A model generated the notes under the pieces. The model did not search any database. It had not been told where the DNA came from and worked only from the letters and a program-made list of their open reading frames with translations. A stretch of DNA of 60,000 nt from Takakia lepidozioides (Eukaryota; Streptophyta; Takakiopsida; Takakiales; Takakiaceae): assembly GCA_030704615.1 (NCBI GenBank), contig CM060734.1, forward strand, positions 46,332,042-46,392,041, written 5' to 3'. A program made the translations under genes and the position numbers. Every line of letters starts with the position of its first letter. Position 1 is the stretch's first letter. Of this stretch, positions 1 to 13,666 are shown one piece after another.

Positions 1-900
1 CCCTCTCAATGCTGAAGCTCGAGATTGAAACCCAATCTCAACATACTTCACAAATTGCACTGATTTGCCCCAAGCCAAATCAGCCCTTTCGCTTGGTCTT
101 GCAATCTTGCAGCATGGTGCTTTCATCTCTGAAGCTGAAGATCGAATGCCAAGGTCTACCACCTCGTAACCCACATCGCCTCTGCTTCTAACAACCAAGA
201 GCTCCACGGTGCTCCTTGCATAACAACCTGGTTTCTCTCATTCTCAAGCAAAAACCACAAGTGCTACAACTAACTTGTATCTGGCACTCACAGATACGAG
301 CTCATCTTTCTCGAGTGATAAAGAAGAAGAATACAAGCACAAGCTCATGCGAGCTCACAAAGCTGAAGCATAAACTCATGCATATATAACCTCATCACTC
401 AAATACAAGTCAAGCCAAGTGCACCCCATGCCATGGGGAATCCACACTACGGCGCCATAGCTAGGCGCGGTGAGGCTCAACTCGAGAAAGATGAGCCTCC
501 CGCGCTTGCCGTGAAGATAACCACTCCAGGGCCTAAATCTGCCTTGACCCCTGGATTGACACTTGGGCCAATCCCAAATGTCAATATGTAAAAGCTAGCT
601 ATTTCCTAGCTAGTTTCACACTAGTGGTAAAATAACTTGACATCCACAAAAAGCCTAGCCTCCAGAAGTACATTTCTTCAGGAATATGCATACTCTTGTT
701 GAGGTAAGAGATTTTATGAGCACTAATTCGCCATAGTATGTGCATACATATAAAGATCAAAAGATCACGGTGACGAGAAATTCAGACATCACAAAAATTG
801 AGATATTGCGTGCGGTCGTCATTGTCCTGCATGACACCATTATGAAAAAGATGTGAAGCCTAGAAGAAATGAATTGAATAACACGAATGATGACAATTGG

Positions 901-1373
901 AAGTGTGCAGTGTCGCACACTTCCGCTAGATACCTGCAACTCGGATTATGATGTGAAGAAGGGTGGATATTTCATTCAAACATGATAGGTGTAGATGCAT
1001 AAGAAGATAAATATGACCGAGCAAACAATATCTAATGAATACTAAGCCTCAAAACCCGGAGAAAGCTGGTAAAATCTTGTTGCCTGACCATAGGCATTCC
1101 CTTGAACTGCATGCTTCAATAGAAGGTTGGTTTGGAAGAGTGCGCCGACACACACTTCCGCTGGAAGCCTATGCCAAAAACCTTAAAATGAAGAAAACAT
1201 AAAGCAACAAACGTAAAACAAAAGCCAAGTAGGAATAGCAGAAAGCACGAACGGCATGTCAAGTTGTAAAGAAAGTCTGAAACCAAGCAGAAAAAATCCT
1301 CGATGTAACCAAAATGCCCTGAACGTCATGGACACAAAAATGTGTGTTTGTAAGTGTGCGGTAGCGCACACTT
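901..1373. repeat. Three spaced copies of a 22-bp palindrome
   Basis: The motif AAGTGTGC-N6-GCACACTT occurs at 901-922 and 1352-1373, with a degenerate copy at 1136-1157. Each is followed by TTCCG and a related CCTGCA- or CCTATGC-like tail. The starts are 235 and 216 bp apart. The layout resembles subterminal repeats of a DNA transposon, but no transposase is seen nearby. Confidence 0.6.
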
Positions 1374-3600
1374 CCGGCACCTGCATTAACACCACTATAG
1401 ATGATCAGTCGTTTTGTATGCAGTACAAAGCTCCCGTGTATTTTTTCATTCGAATGTTGTTGCTCAAACTGATATCTCGATTATGTTTTCTTCATTACAC
1501 AAGTTGCAAGTAGAAGGAGCTAGTTCGATCGACATTTTCTAGGTCATGACTTCATTTTCATGCATTAAACTAATTTAATTGCAAGCCAATGATCATGTTG
1601 CTTTCTACAGACAATAGATTGCCGTTGCTTTACGAAGGGCACAAGCAAATTTGTCCATTTTGCAAAGCTACTATGGATGACATGGCTTCATCTCATCTTT
1701 GAGCTATTCCTAATGTCTGCACACCCATATTTTTGTTATCTGACTTGGTAATTTAGACAATTGGATGGTCCACAATCATTCGGTATGATTAGCTAATTAT
1801 TGTACATATATTTTCATTCGTTTATTTTCACAAATCTTCCAAGCTTGCTTTGGGAACTTTTCATCCTATATGTAGTTGTCTTATATCAGTTTGTAAAGAA
1901 AGCTCCAAGGTTTCGTCATTTTCAATTTGTCACAATTTTGACATGTCTATCCATTTGTAGGTTTTCTTACTGAGCTAATTTTCTAGTATGTTGAGCTATT
2001 CAATGTCGATATAAATAAAACTAGTACTGAAGCTTAATCTTAGGGCCCATCATTTATCCTCAACAAATTAAGAACTCAAGGTTATCTTCACTGGTTCATA
2101 ATTCAACTAGGGATAACATTGCTCGATATCATGTCATATTGATGACTTGTTAGATAACCATGGACATCTACCAGATAAGTTATAGGTCATCTGTGTTAAT
2201 ATATAGAACTGTTGCGGCATCTCCCGAGACTACTGTTGTATACTTTTAGTTTCCTACAACATTGAATGTGTTGATGTGTTGACCTGGTGTTGACCAACGG
2301 TGCATCACAACCATTTGGTGCATGTTTGACTGATAACTAATCTACTTGGCTTTATAAAAAACTCTAATGAATGAGGCAATGATATATAATTTGGAGGAGT
2401 ACACATTGGTGTATGACGATAAATGTATTAGGAAAGAGGCTTTGGATGGAATAATATTAGAGGTTTCCGTAAGTTTCTCCCTGATCTGTGGGAGATCCTG
2501 GTCTTCATTCCGACATTGCATCCTGAATTATGTATGCTTACACATACTATCCCCCCCATGACATAAATAAGGGCCCCAAATTCTGGCAAGGGCTACTCCC
2601 GAAGGTCGAAAAATGGAGAGGATTGCAGCGGCCAATGGGGAGGGAGGTACCGGTGTTGGAATGGGTAAAATGTGAGGCCACATGTAGATGCTAGCATAGA
2701 AGTAGGAGGGTGGGTCCTCCTTCTAGTTCTAGTAGAGCTTTCCAGAAGTGATGGGGATGAGGCAGTGGGCCCCTTCTAGAAGACTCCACCACAGCCTTGA
2801 GACAATATATAAAGAGGGTGAGGGCTACAGGGTTTCTTTGGCCTCCACCTCACTTTGGTGGGATCTACAAGCAGAGCCCCCTTAAAATATATAAATTTCG
2901 ATCGTAAACCATCTTCAAATGAATAGAAATAAGGAGGGAAGAATATATACATAATTGAGATAGATCAGGTATCTCGTCCCCATGCACATCTCACAAGCAT
3001 CAGAACAGTGACTAATTATAAGTCCACTAGTTCGTGACTTAGGTTAAATGGGCTTTCAATAGTGCAGCCCATTTCCCAAGGCACTCAACAGAGGTTGTCC
3101 CATGGTATGTCTACAAAATGATTACATAGTAATTGTTAGTGGCAATAGGAACAGTACTACTGTTCCACGAATCAACATCCCTGCTGCTACTTAAGTCCTT
3201 GGACTGGTCCCCCCCTCATTTGAAATTGTGTCCGCACAATTTTGTCAGTGCTTGTGCTTGTTCTGTCTCCTTGGGCGGATGTAGGGTGGTGGCATGCCCG
3301 TCTGCTAGTTGGGAGGTAATTCCCATGTCAGTGTCGGTGGCAGCTTCTTGTTCCTATTGTCGTCATTGTCTGGCGCCTCATGTGATATCCCATTCATGTA
3401 GACTTTTGATAGAAATTATTACATATAATCATAATATCCCCTAAATTTGTATCATAATAAAATAGAGAAAAATGCTGCGGCAATTTGAAGAGTCCTTTAA
3501 TGCCGATACTCACACTGGGTGTTTTCCAACATTATGGACAATTAACTTTGCCCAACATCCTCGATTTGTTTAGTGACATCAATGACATCGATGGACTCAC

Positions 3601-3602
3601 TC

Positions 3603-3631
<29 letters not shown>
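3601..3631. repeat. (TTG)n microsatellite
   Basis: An uninterrupted run of about ten TTG/GTT triplets in non-coding sequence. Confidence 0.9.
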
Positions 3632-3633
<2 letters not shown>

Positions 3634-5590
3634 GTTTGCCTCTGGCGGTTTTTCCGTATTATTATGATTTGCAATGTCTCCAAGTTTTTTTTCCCTTGGA
3701 GAATTTTATTACTATTTTCAACTAAAGGACTTAGCATTGTCTTCTTTCTTTAGAGACAATTGTTATTTTCAGAATATTGACCTTCACCCTTCATTTTTAT
3801 ACATTGCTCGTACATCTGCAGTACAATATGTTATAGTACAATAAATTACAATTCTCTCCACTTTTCCGTGTTTGGGTTTGACTGACTCTAAGCGTTGATA
3901 GCCCACCTTTCAGGCTTTGGTTTCAACTGTTCTCTCCTTGTAGCTTCTATTTTAGCTCTTGGCTCCTTTGTAGCTTCAGAATGTTTTGATACTTTATGTT
4001 GTGACCACGATGTCCCCAGCACATCTTTCCATTAGATTGTATGCAACCTGGCTGATAAAGTTATACATATATATATCAGAATTTTCATATGATTTACAGC
4101 AGCTTAACTTTTAGTTTAGTTTAAGAGATAAATTTATTTAATTATTTAATATTAGATTAATCCTTATGACAACTTAGCCGCGGCAATCCGCCCTATAATA
4201 TGCACATTGAAGCAAGGATTTCTAAAATGGCCGCTCTATTCTTTACAAATATTTGTGTACACTAGAGGCAAGCTGCAAGGGGAGGAGGCTCTTATTTCCG
4301 CTAACTTCGATTGGCAAATTGATCATATCTCACATATCATAATCACATCAATGTATCATCTATTATTTCTTAACCCCTAAGCACCCGGGAGCTGTTTTGG
4401 TGGCCGGCCACCCCCAAAATATGACCTAAGTATCCTTAGACCTAAGTATCATGGATGAGGCTGTATCTGGCAATGGAGATTCCCACAGAAATGAACCTTA
4501 CTATTTAGCTACCTACTACATCAACCTTACTCACAAAATTTTGGAAGGATTGACAGTTAGAATTGGCAGGTTTATAGCAAAAATCCATGGTGGATTTTTC
4601 AACTCCACAGACAAATTGTTGAAAAAATGCAGTTTGACCAAGATGATTTGCTGACTACATTTTGTCCTGAGGCACCCACTCCACATTCAGAAACCAAGGA
4701 GGGATACAGGTGAGGACCAAAATCTGAAAATTTCAAGTGGCTCCTTTGTATGTCCAATGAGGGGGGCGGTATAATGAAAATTCCGCCACTAAAAGATAGA
4801 AAGCTGCATGGAAGCTGGAATTTTTTTCGGGATGCAAATTCCTCTGGTGGAGTCCTCCATTGCAAGAAGGTAGAGATGATGCAGCCAATGGTTCTCTGTA
4901 AATTCACTGGACGTTAAAGAAACTTTATCTTTTATCTTTTGTCTGTTCGCCGTTGAAGCCAATGGTTTTTGTTGACCTGCCTGGAGCAGCAGTGATTTCT
5001 ACTTAACCCAATATGTAGACAAAGAAGCTACAGCCAGAGACACTGTGATTCTCTATCTACAAAACCGTGCTGACGCTCTCCCTCTCTGTACTCTAGCCCA
5101 CGCTTATACAACTCTGTATACATTCTTTTATAGTAAACTGCTCGGAAATTACATTTTACTGGATTGTCATGTTCAAAACATACTGCATGCTCACTCACTG
5201 CATGATAACATGGCTAGGTGGCATAGGCCAAGGATCGTTGTGAGAGCTCTAGTATGAGATGGTACAAACGCGTAATACTTGCTGGATGGAGAGCACCAGG
5301 CCTCCAAGCGGAATTTGGAAACGTGAGTACTCCACTCTAGTGCAGTGAGGTTCTAAGCGGAGAAGAAAGACGAGGTTTCGTCCAAGGTGGTCTGGACTCT
5401 GCCGGGTGCTGGACATGTATGTTCAATATTGATCCGCTCCCAACAGCTTCTGGATTGTTATTTCCCTCTTACCTTGTACGTTCGGCATTGGGCAGCAAAG
5501 GCTTACAGCTTAAGGAAGTCACAACCGGACAAAGCTCTAGCTATATCGAGCAGCAGCTGAACTAAGTGTGTACAGCATGCTTGCAGGGAC

Positions 5591-5597
5591 TATAAAG
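5591..5597 (+). promoter_or_regulatory. Candidate TATA box of the ABCB gene
   Basis: TATAAAG lies about 190 bp upstream of the ABCB start codon at 5787, the usual distance for a plant TATA box plus a 5' UTR of about 150-160 nt. A second AT-rich block (around 5645-5655) is closer to the start. The choice is by position and motif only. Confidence 0.4.
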
Positions 5598-5786
5598 AGA
5601 CATAAAACCCCTGCAGAAGTTGATGCGGCTCCAAGGTTGATCATATAATATATATGTTAGCAGTGCACTTACTGGGATAATTTCAAGATGTATCAAGGAA
5701 CAGCTGATTAAGTGACAAGCAGCAGCTCAAGACGCTGGCTGACCTCTGAAAGGATTATTTGTTAAGGCACGTGTTCTATTTCCAGA

Positions 5787-8700
5787 ATGACAAGGAAATT
5801 GAAAAAATCAACGGATGACAATCCAAAGCTGGAGAGTAGTCGGCCTGACGACGTAGCAGTAGCTGTAGCTGCTGCTGCTGCAGTTCCTTTCTGGAAGCTA
5901 TTTTCATATGCAGATTCGTTTGACTATGTGCTTATGGGTTTGGGAACCTTTGGAGCCATTGGTCATGGGATGGTTGTACCAATCAACATGCTCGTGTTTG
6001 GGCGTATTTTGAATTCTTTGGGTACACACGGTCGGCAAGATCCACAACTCGCCAGTGTTAGTGTCGCAAAGGTTAGATCTCTTTTGACGGCATATGTTAC
6101 AGCAACGCTTGATTTGTTTACATGTGTTGAGCTAGACAGGCTCAGTACTTCAAATATCTCCTTAGTCTTCCACCTTCTCAGTCACCAATAATATCCCTCA
6201 AGGATTCTAGGGAAAACAACATTCACAGCATGTGGAAAGATATCAGACCTGTATGTGATGATTGACTCAACTTTATTCCGCGGATTAACTATCTCGAATG
6301 TTAGAGCAAGATCTAGTTCCTGGAGAGGCACTCCAATTGCAGTTTGAATCTTCATTTGCAAGACTTAGCGGCAAGCATTGAAAGTAATAAAGCTGACCAA
6401 TGAAGCTGGGGTGGATACATGCAGCTAGCTTTGGTATTGATGTGTATTGCGTTGGCCGCGGCGTGCGTAGCTTGGATAGGTGCGATTCATCCCTCGTTAT
6501 AGCATGCGCATAAACTGTAGCTCAACCTCGAAGCAGAAGTTGCATTGAAACTTGTCAATAACAGATGGGGAACAGATGTGCTCAGGACTAACTAGTTAAT
6601 CGAATCCAAGTGGAAACATATTGATTGTTGAACCAATATCTAGATCAAAACTTTGAACATCGAGTTGTGGACCAATGTCAACGGTGTAAACCGACTTGGT
6701 GAGGTCGAGAATGCAAGCTAGGGTTAGAGAGGCACAGACAGTGGACGCAAAGTGTACTCCGTTTGACCAATCCGGTATTAGAAGCTCATGGATCCATCAG
6801 TGGTGCACCTGATCGTAGCTCGAAAATCAGGGCAGGCCTGATCTTAGAACACATATAATCTGTGCAATATGGAAGGTCCAGTTGACAAAGTTTCCCTTCC
6901 GGTTTCTTTCCCAGTTCAATGGACGACTGAAGAGAGCAAATTTTCCAACTTCCTAAAGCTGATTAAACTAGTTTGTAACTCTTTCCATTCAGTGCGATAG
7001 TGATTCGTGTGTCTTGCTGGACATCATACAGAGGTGGCATGCTGGATGCTCACCGGAGAAAGGCAGTCAGCGCGCATCCGGGCTAAATACTTGCAAGCAC
7101 TCCTTAACCAAGACATCACATACTATGACACAGCGGCCAGTACTGGTGAAATCGTAAACCGGATCGCAGGCGATACTTTGCTGGTACATGAAGCCATGGG
7201 TGAAAAGGTAGGTTTGGCGCACATGAGAATTGTCCAGCATATGTGCACAGAAGTGATGTGACTGATCTGAGAGAGGGCTTAGATCGAGAGAAGTCAACTT
7301 GCTTACCACGGCCTGGGACACGTGGTATACTGAGAGAGATCACTTCTTCTTGTTCAATAAAGCTGCAGCTGGGTGCCTCGCCCCAAGGACAGGCATCTAG
7401 AATCTGCCAGATGTAGCTAGAGAGGATGAAGTTTGGGCCGACAGTGTAGGTAAGGCTTGTCTCTTAAGGTCTTAAGCCAAGCACGTACATACTAGAAGTT
7501 CAAAATTCACTTGTTCAAACATAGGGAAGACTTGGTGAATATAAGTTCAATGCATGCCATATAGACTGGTAGATGATTTGAACATGGTATGAATCTGCAG
7601 GTAGGGGCCTATCAACACAGCATGACGGGTTTCATAGGTGGTATACTAGTAGGGCTATTCAACTGCTGGCAGCTGACGCTTCTATCCTTCGCCACTATAC
7701 CCCTCATTGCTGGGGCCGGAGCTGTCTATACTAAACTGTATGTGAAGTACACTTCGAAGGCCCAAGTTAGCTATAGCCAAGCTGGGTCCATTGCTGAGCA
7801 GGTGCGTCAACAGTTCTGCAGATTATATAAAACATTTAGTGAAGTGTGGTGTGATAGACAATAGTTGTGGACGGCTGAGTTCAAATTACACGATCCCAGG
7901 TCGCGTGCTGTTTGAAACTGATTGCAAGTTGATCAAGCTGATAATTCAAACATGATGATGAAATCCATCTTTGGTTGTATCTGTGAACGTATTCAGCTAA
8001 ATTCTGGAAAACTAAAGATAAATATTAAGTAATGTTCATGTGCACAATGAACAGACAACAGTGTCACAGATCATGATTCCCACTCTTTCTGTCTTGCATA
8101 GGCCATGGCCCAAGTGAGAACAGTCTACTCATTTGTGGGAGAAATGAGGGTGGTCGCTGCTTTCTCGAAGATATTGCAACCGGCCACGAAGCTGTGTGTG
8201 AAGGCATCTCTGGTAAAAGGTATAGGTTTGGGTATAACACTTGGGATTATCAATGGTTCATGGGCACTCCAGCTTTGGTATGGCGGCATTTTGGTTGCTG
8301 GAGGGAAGACCAACGGAGGCAAAATCCTCACCACTGTGTTCTGTGTGGTCTTGGGGGGCATGTGAGAATCATAACTCAATATTTCTAGACGTATGTACAT
8401 TGTCTGTTGAATCTGGTGACAGCTAAGCTTCCCTCTGTTTGTGTCAACTTAAGGATTCTTGTAGAGTGGAACCCAGTTTACTTGATCTTCCCAATCGAGC
8501 TAGGTAGAGAGTCTGGCTCAGTCTCGGCCAATAATTTATCGAGCCTGATGCTCTGTGAAGTTTGAACCCCCCAGCGGGCGTCATTAATTGCTTGTTGTAG
8601 CATCTCTACTCTTTCCAGACTCTCCCTACCACATCGTGGCCTAAATGTCTACATACCTTATTCTCACGAGTTTACACTCATATCCCTTGGACTAATCAAG

Positions 8701-11700
8701 TAATTATACTACCCACAGTGCGCTTGGAACGGCTGCTCCCGACCTTGAAAGATTTGCAAGAGGCCGAATAGCAGCATTCCCAATTTTTGAGATGATTGAG
8801 CGCCAGTCTACCATCGATGTCCGCAACGTGGAAGGTGATATACCAGCGGGGCAGTTCAAAGGAGCCATCGAACTCGTTGACGTTCGCTTCAGTTATCCCT
8901 CCCGTCCAAATGTGCCCATATTCACTGGGCTATCTCTCACAATTCCAGCAGGAGAATCATTGGCCCTGGTTGGCTGCAGTGGGTCGGGGAAGAGCACCAT
9001 CGTCTCCCTAATTGAGCGCTTCTACGACCCAATTTCAGGTACTCAAAAGCAGAATCTCTGTTGTACTAAATTTCATCAACGCTTGTGCTTGAACAATCTG
9101 TGTGTGGGTTTTACATAAAAAAGTTACACAAGAACAATTGTGAGCATCATATAGCTGAGCTTTGAAGGCAAAAGTTTATTCAACTGTTCCCAACAAAACT
9201 GGATATCACGTGAATCTGTGCGCAGGGGAAGTGCGAGTCGATGGACGGAACATCAAGACACTGCAGTTAAAATGGCTTCGATCCAGAATAGGCCTGGTAG
9301 GGCAAGAGCCTGTCCTATTCGCCACTACTATCCGAGAGAATATTTTGTATGGCCGCAGCGACGCGAGCGATATGGACATCAAGGCGGCAGCCATAGCTTC
9401 CAATGCCCACTCCTTTATCACAAAACTTCCTCAAGGCTATGATACCCAGGTGAAGTGGGTGCTGCAAGACATCCATCTTCTCGAATTCTTTCCCAGATTG
9501 ACCAATCTCCAGCACTTTTCCAGATGTACTTGATTCGGTTTCGCATCAAATTTGCGTAATGGTACTCCTGAGATTTTTGGAGGCCGCTGTCCCGTGGCCC
9601 CTTCCCTTGAAATTAAAACGATCTCTGGTACTGCAGAATCAAAGTTCTAGACTAAGATGTTGGGGCTCTGCACGCAGGTCGGGGCTAGAGGCACGCAACT
9701 GTCGGGGGGGCAGAAGCAGAGAGTGGCAATCGCTAGAGCGGTCCTGAAGTGTCCCACTATTCTGTTGCTGGATGAAGCTACTAGCGCTCTCGATGCCGCA
9801 TCAGAGCGTGTGGTCCAAGATGCGCTTGACAAGCTCATGGAGGCACTCCCTTTTCCTCCTTCACCGGGCATGATTTATGAATTTTCTTTGTGTACACATA
9901 ATTTTATCCATTCCACAGGCGTAGACTGCTCCCCCTTGTTATAAATACTTATCTGATCTTTGAATGGAAAATGCAGGGCCGCACTACAGTGGTAGTCGCC
10001 CATCGTCTCTCTACCGTTCAGAAGGCCGATTCCATAGCTGTTTTCCAAAAGGGTCAAGTTGTGGAACGGGGCACCCACTCGGACCTTTTGCGGAATAGCG
10101 ATGGAGTTTACACATCGCTCGTAAACTTGCAAGAGACTGCCAAGAAGGAGGAGCCTGAAAACCAGGATTGGTAACTTCACTTCGCATCATGATCTGGACG
10201 TCTACATGCATGACTTCTCTTTGTAACACTGTCAACTGTTGAGTTTGATATTCCTTCCAGTTGACAATTGCACAATCTGGACCATAAGTGATCCATATGT
10301 ATGGACCAACCTATATAATGCTCTGTTGGACATGGCAGGCCCACCCTCAGCTCAGCGATTTCCGCATCTCCTGCCTGGCAAAGCACTACCGTCTACAATA
10401 GCTTAGCAGCCTCACCGCTGCCCACATGGAGATGGTTGCCAGAATCTCCAATCTACATCAGTCTAGCCTTTTCGCCCCCACCAGCTGAACGAACTTCAGT
10501 GAACCAAATTGTCATGGAAGCCCCGGAAAAGTCCTTCATAGCAAGTCCCCAGAGGAAGAGACTGACCTGGGACCTCCGCACACTGGGGATCCCTGATTGT
10601 CTTTCCTTGTTATTAGGAAGCTTGGCAGCGACAATCACAGGATGTATTAATCCTCTCTTTGCCCTTTTCATGATTGAAGTTGCGTCTTCCTATTACATAC
10701 CGGGCTCGAGCAGCAAGATCAATAGTTATTGTCTGATTATCGCTTGCTTGGGCGTCACTAATTTGACAACAAACACCCTTCAACACTACCAATTTGGAAA
10801 GACTGCCGAAAGGATCAGCAGCCGGATGAGAGAGATGACATTCAAAGGTGATTGCCCACCCTAAACCCATTCATGAGAATAGCGGCCGATCGCTCTTGAA
10901 CGGACATTTGGATCTAGATCGCTTTAAGGAAAACGACGGGCACCAGTTGGTATATACATGTACTAGTTACAAAGAATACCACCACTTGATGCACAACGTT
11001 TCCTGATCCAAGGAATGAAAAGTTTCGCCTCCTGAAGGTTAAGATCCCGATTTATTGAAGTTGTGTCTGTGCGGGTTGCAGCAATCATGAGAAGTGAAGT
11101 GGGATGGTTTGATCTGGAGGAAAATGCGAGTTCAGCAGTCACTGGAAGATTAGCGTCAGGGGCTACAAAGGTTCGGAGTTCTTTGAGTGACCGAGCATCC
11201 CTGCTGCTTCAGTACATATCTTCGATGTCCCTCGCGATCATACTGTCATTTACAATAGAATGGCGCATGGCACTTCTCACAGTTGCAACCTTCCCCTTTG
11301 CCATTTTCGGGGGATCTATGAAGGTGAGAACTTTGTGTTTTCTTTTCAGCATATATCGTGATCTTACAGCAATCAGATGTCATCTCGCCGTATCATGAAC
11401 ATAGGTCCCACATCCTCCTCTCTCTTATGATTCTATGGTGGGCCCACTGTACATTGGTCAGTATTGGACAGTTGATTTAGTCTGTACCTCTGTAATAGTC
11501 CGAGGTCAGGTATACTCACCTCTTGTACAAAATGGCAGCAAGGATTCTTTCAGCGGGGCTTCTCGGGAAACCTCCAAAAATCACATGAAAACGCTACCAA
11601 TCTGGCTGGTGAAGCAGTATCCAACATACGCACAGTCGCATCATTTGGTGCTGAGGAAAAGATACTGGCGCTCTTCAACAAGCACTTGGAAGAACCTCTG

Positions 11701-13666
11701 AGGAAAATTAAGAGCAACGCTGTAACCGGGGGGCTCATGTTTGGCCTGTCACAAGCCGCACTCCACTTGGCCAATGCACTAGGCCTATGGTGCGTTTGTA
11801 ACTTCTCGGACTCAAGATTCGCCCTGTCATTCTTTTGATGACCTCTCTTTGAATCAGTCAGTTGAGGTATACAGTGTTTTGACCAGTCCCTCTCAAGCCG
11901 CCTCCTGTCGACTAATTAATAGACTCTTAAGTCATGTCTTCCTCTACTCCATTCAGTCCTACTCAGGGTCTATAGGGACACCAGGTTTACTGCTTACCAC
12001 TGTAACAGGTTATCTCGCTCTAGATTTGTGAAGTACTCGAAATTGTTCTTTCACTGACCAAAGTGCACGAAATTACCATGCATCTAGGTACATCTCCGTG
12101 CTAGTAAGCCATGGGCGGGTCCCTTACATAAAAGCACTCAAGGTGTTCCAAATCCTGGCAATGAGTGGCTTTGCTCTTGGAGAAGCACTCAATCTCATCC
12201 CTGACATAAGAGACGGCTTGAACGCTGCCACCTCTCTCTTGCAAATGATAGATCGAAAGACAGAGATGGATCCTGACGACCCCAAGGTAAGCTCTACGTG
12301 CCATGCTTACTGTATTGAAAGTGCTTAGTGGGTCCGAGAGAGGTTCAAGTGGACCGCCCAGTTGTGTTGCGGATCACAATCAAGTTCGAAAGTAACTTGC
12401 TACAAATGACATCATACTAGAAAGCATCGTACGTACCAGTGCTGTCAAGGCCATCACTGCTAGACTGAGTGCCATGCATTTTTGTGACTGACGTTTTCCA
12501 ATGTCACCTTTGTTCACATGATGACGATTTCCAAAGGTTTGCCTGAAACTAGTCAAGGGCCAGTTGGAGCTTTGTAACCTCGTGTTCCGATATCCATCCC
12601 GTCCAAATGTATTAGTGCTCGACAACTTCAAGCTGAAGGTGAAGGCGGGGACAACTGTAGCTTTGGTAGGATCAAGTGGATCGGGGAAAAGCTCAATTAT
12701 CTCTCTGATTGAGAGATTTTATGACCCAATTTCCGGAAAGATTCTACTGGATGGTCGTGATATACGGAGCCTGAATCTAAGGTGGCTACGCCAGCAGATA
12801 GGCCTCGTGCAACAAGAACCAGCGCTTTTTGGAGGTTCAATCAAAAGCAACATTTTGTATGGAAAGGACGAGGCAGGAGAGAGTGAAGTGATGGAGGCTG
12901 CCATAGCTGCCAATGCCCACACTTTTATCAGCAACCTTCCAAACGGGTATGAGCACACTCAATCACAATCTCGTGATGTGTCTTACAGATGTGGATAAAG
13001 ACACAGAAAGAGAGAGTCCTTTACAAATTGGTTGCATAAGATCTAGTGCTGTCTTGCAGATACATGAAAACTGTGTGATCATCAGGAGCATTGCACTAAT
13101 TTGGTCCTACATCAAAACCAGAATCTCAGGAGCACGCATGAGTTGTTTTCTTCTCGTTTGTTGAAAGATGGTTGGGACTTGCAAACCCTTGTCCAGATAC
13201 GACACGCAAGTAGGGGAACGCGGCCTGCAGCTGTCAGGGGGCCAAAAACAGCGGATCGCCATAGCCAGGGCTGTCCTGAAAGACCCCGCCATCCTCCTCT
13301 TGGATGAGGCCACCAGCGCCCTTGATGCAGAATCTGAGCGCACTGTCCAGGTAACATTACGGATCCATGAATGCATGGCTTCCAGATTCAATTTAAGTGA
13401 GAATTGCTATGTGAATACTTCGTACCTCGTACTCTCTGCAATTTGATATACTCTCTGTGGATATGCATGGTGCATTCATGCAGGCGGCGTTAAATACGAT
13501 CATGCAAGGGACCCGAACAACAGTGGTTGTAGCCCACAGACTATCCACCATACAAAATGCGGATGTGATTGCTGTAGTAAACAGTGGGAGAGTTGTAGAA
13601 CAAGGAAGCCACAGGGAGTTAATGGCAGCAGGGGGCGCCTATGCCCAATTAGTGCAGCTCCAATGA
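5787..13666 (+). CDS. ABCB-type (MDR/P-glycoprotein) ABC transporter, 16 exons
   Basis: Full-size ABC exporter expected in a membrane, with layout TMD1-NBD1-TMD2-NBD2. Plant relatives move auxin, lipids or xenobiotics; the substrate here is unknown. Exons: 5787-6071, 6425-6479, 7032-7207, 7601-7801, 8102-8361, 8719-9038, 9226-9449, 9678-9839, 9977-10170, 10402-10847, 11082-11323, 11539-11789, 12088-12286, 12537-12946, 13197-13350, 13484-13666. Phases agree at every junction and give 1253 codons plus stop, the usual family length. NBD1 shows Walker [10 protein letters not shown] (about residue 411), LSGGQ (515), ILLLDEATS (535) and [12 protein letters not shown]2 shows GSSGSGKSS (1050), LSGGQ (1154), [12 protein letters not shown] and VVVAHRLST. 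Exon 2 ([15 protein letters not shown]) is a short membrane segment. The only oddity is the exon 8 donor, where GA stands in place of GT after ATG at 9837-9839. The acceptor of exon 10 (10401) is chosen by phase. The gene converges on the pyruvate decarboxylase gene. Confidence 0.93.

Larger units (their letters stand above)
1..5590. other. Intergenic region upstream of ABCB
   Basis: I find no convincing gene here. Open frames are short (under about 105 codons) and show no recognisable motif. The region is AT-rich and holds a triplicated palindrome (901-1373), a TTG microsatellite (3601-3631) and several short AT-rich tracts. It may contain eroded transposon sequence, but no LTR, TIR or coding domain could be identified. 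Confidence 0.5.
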
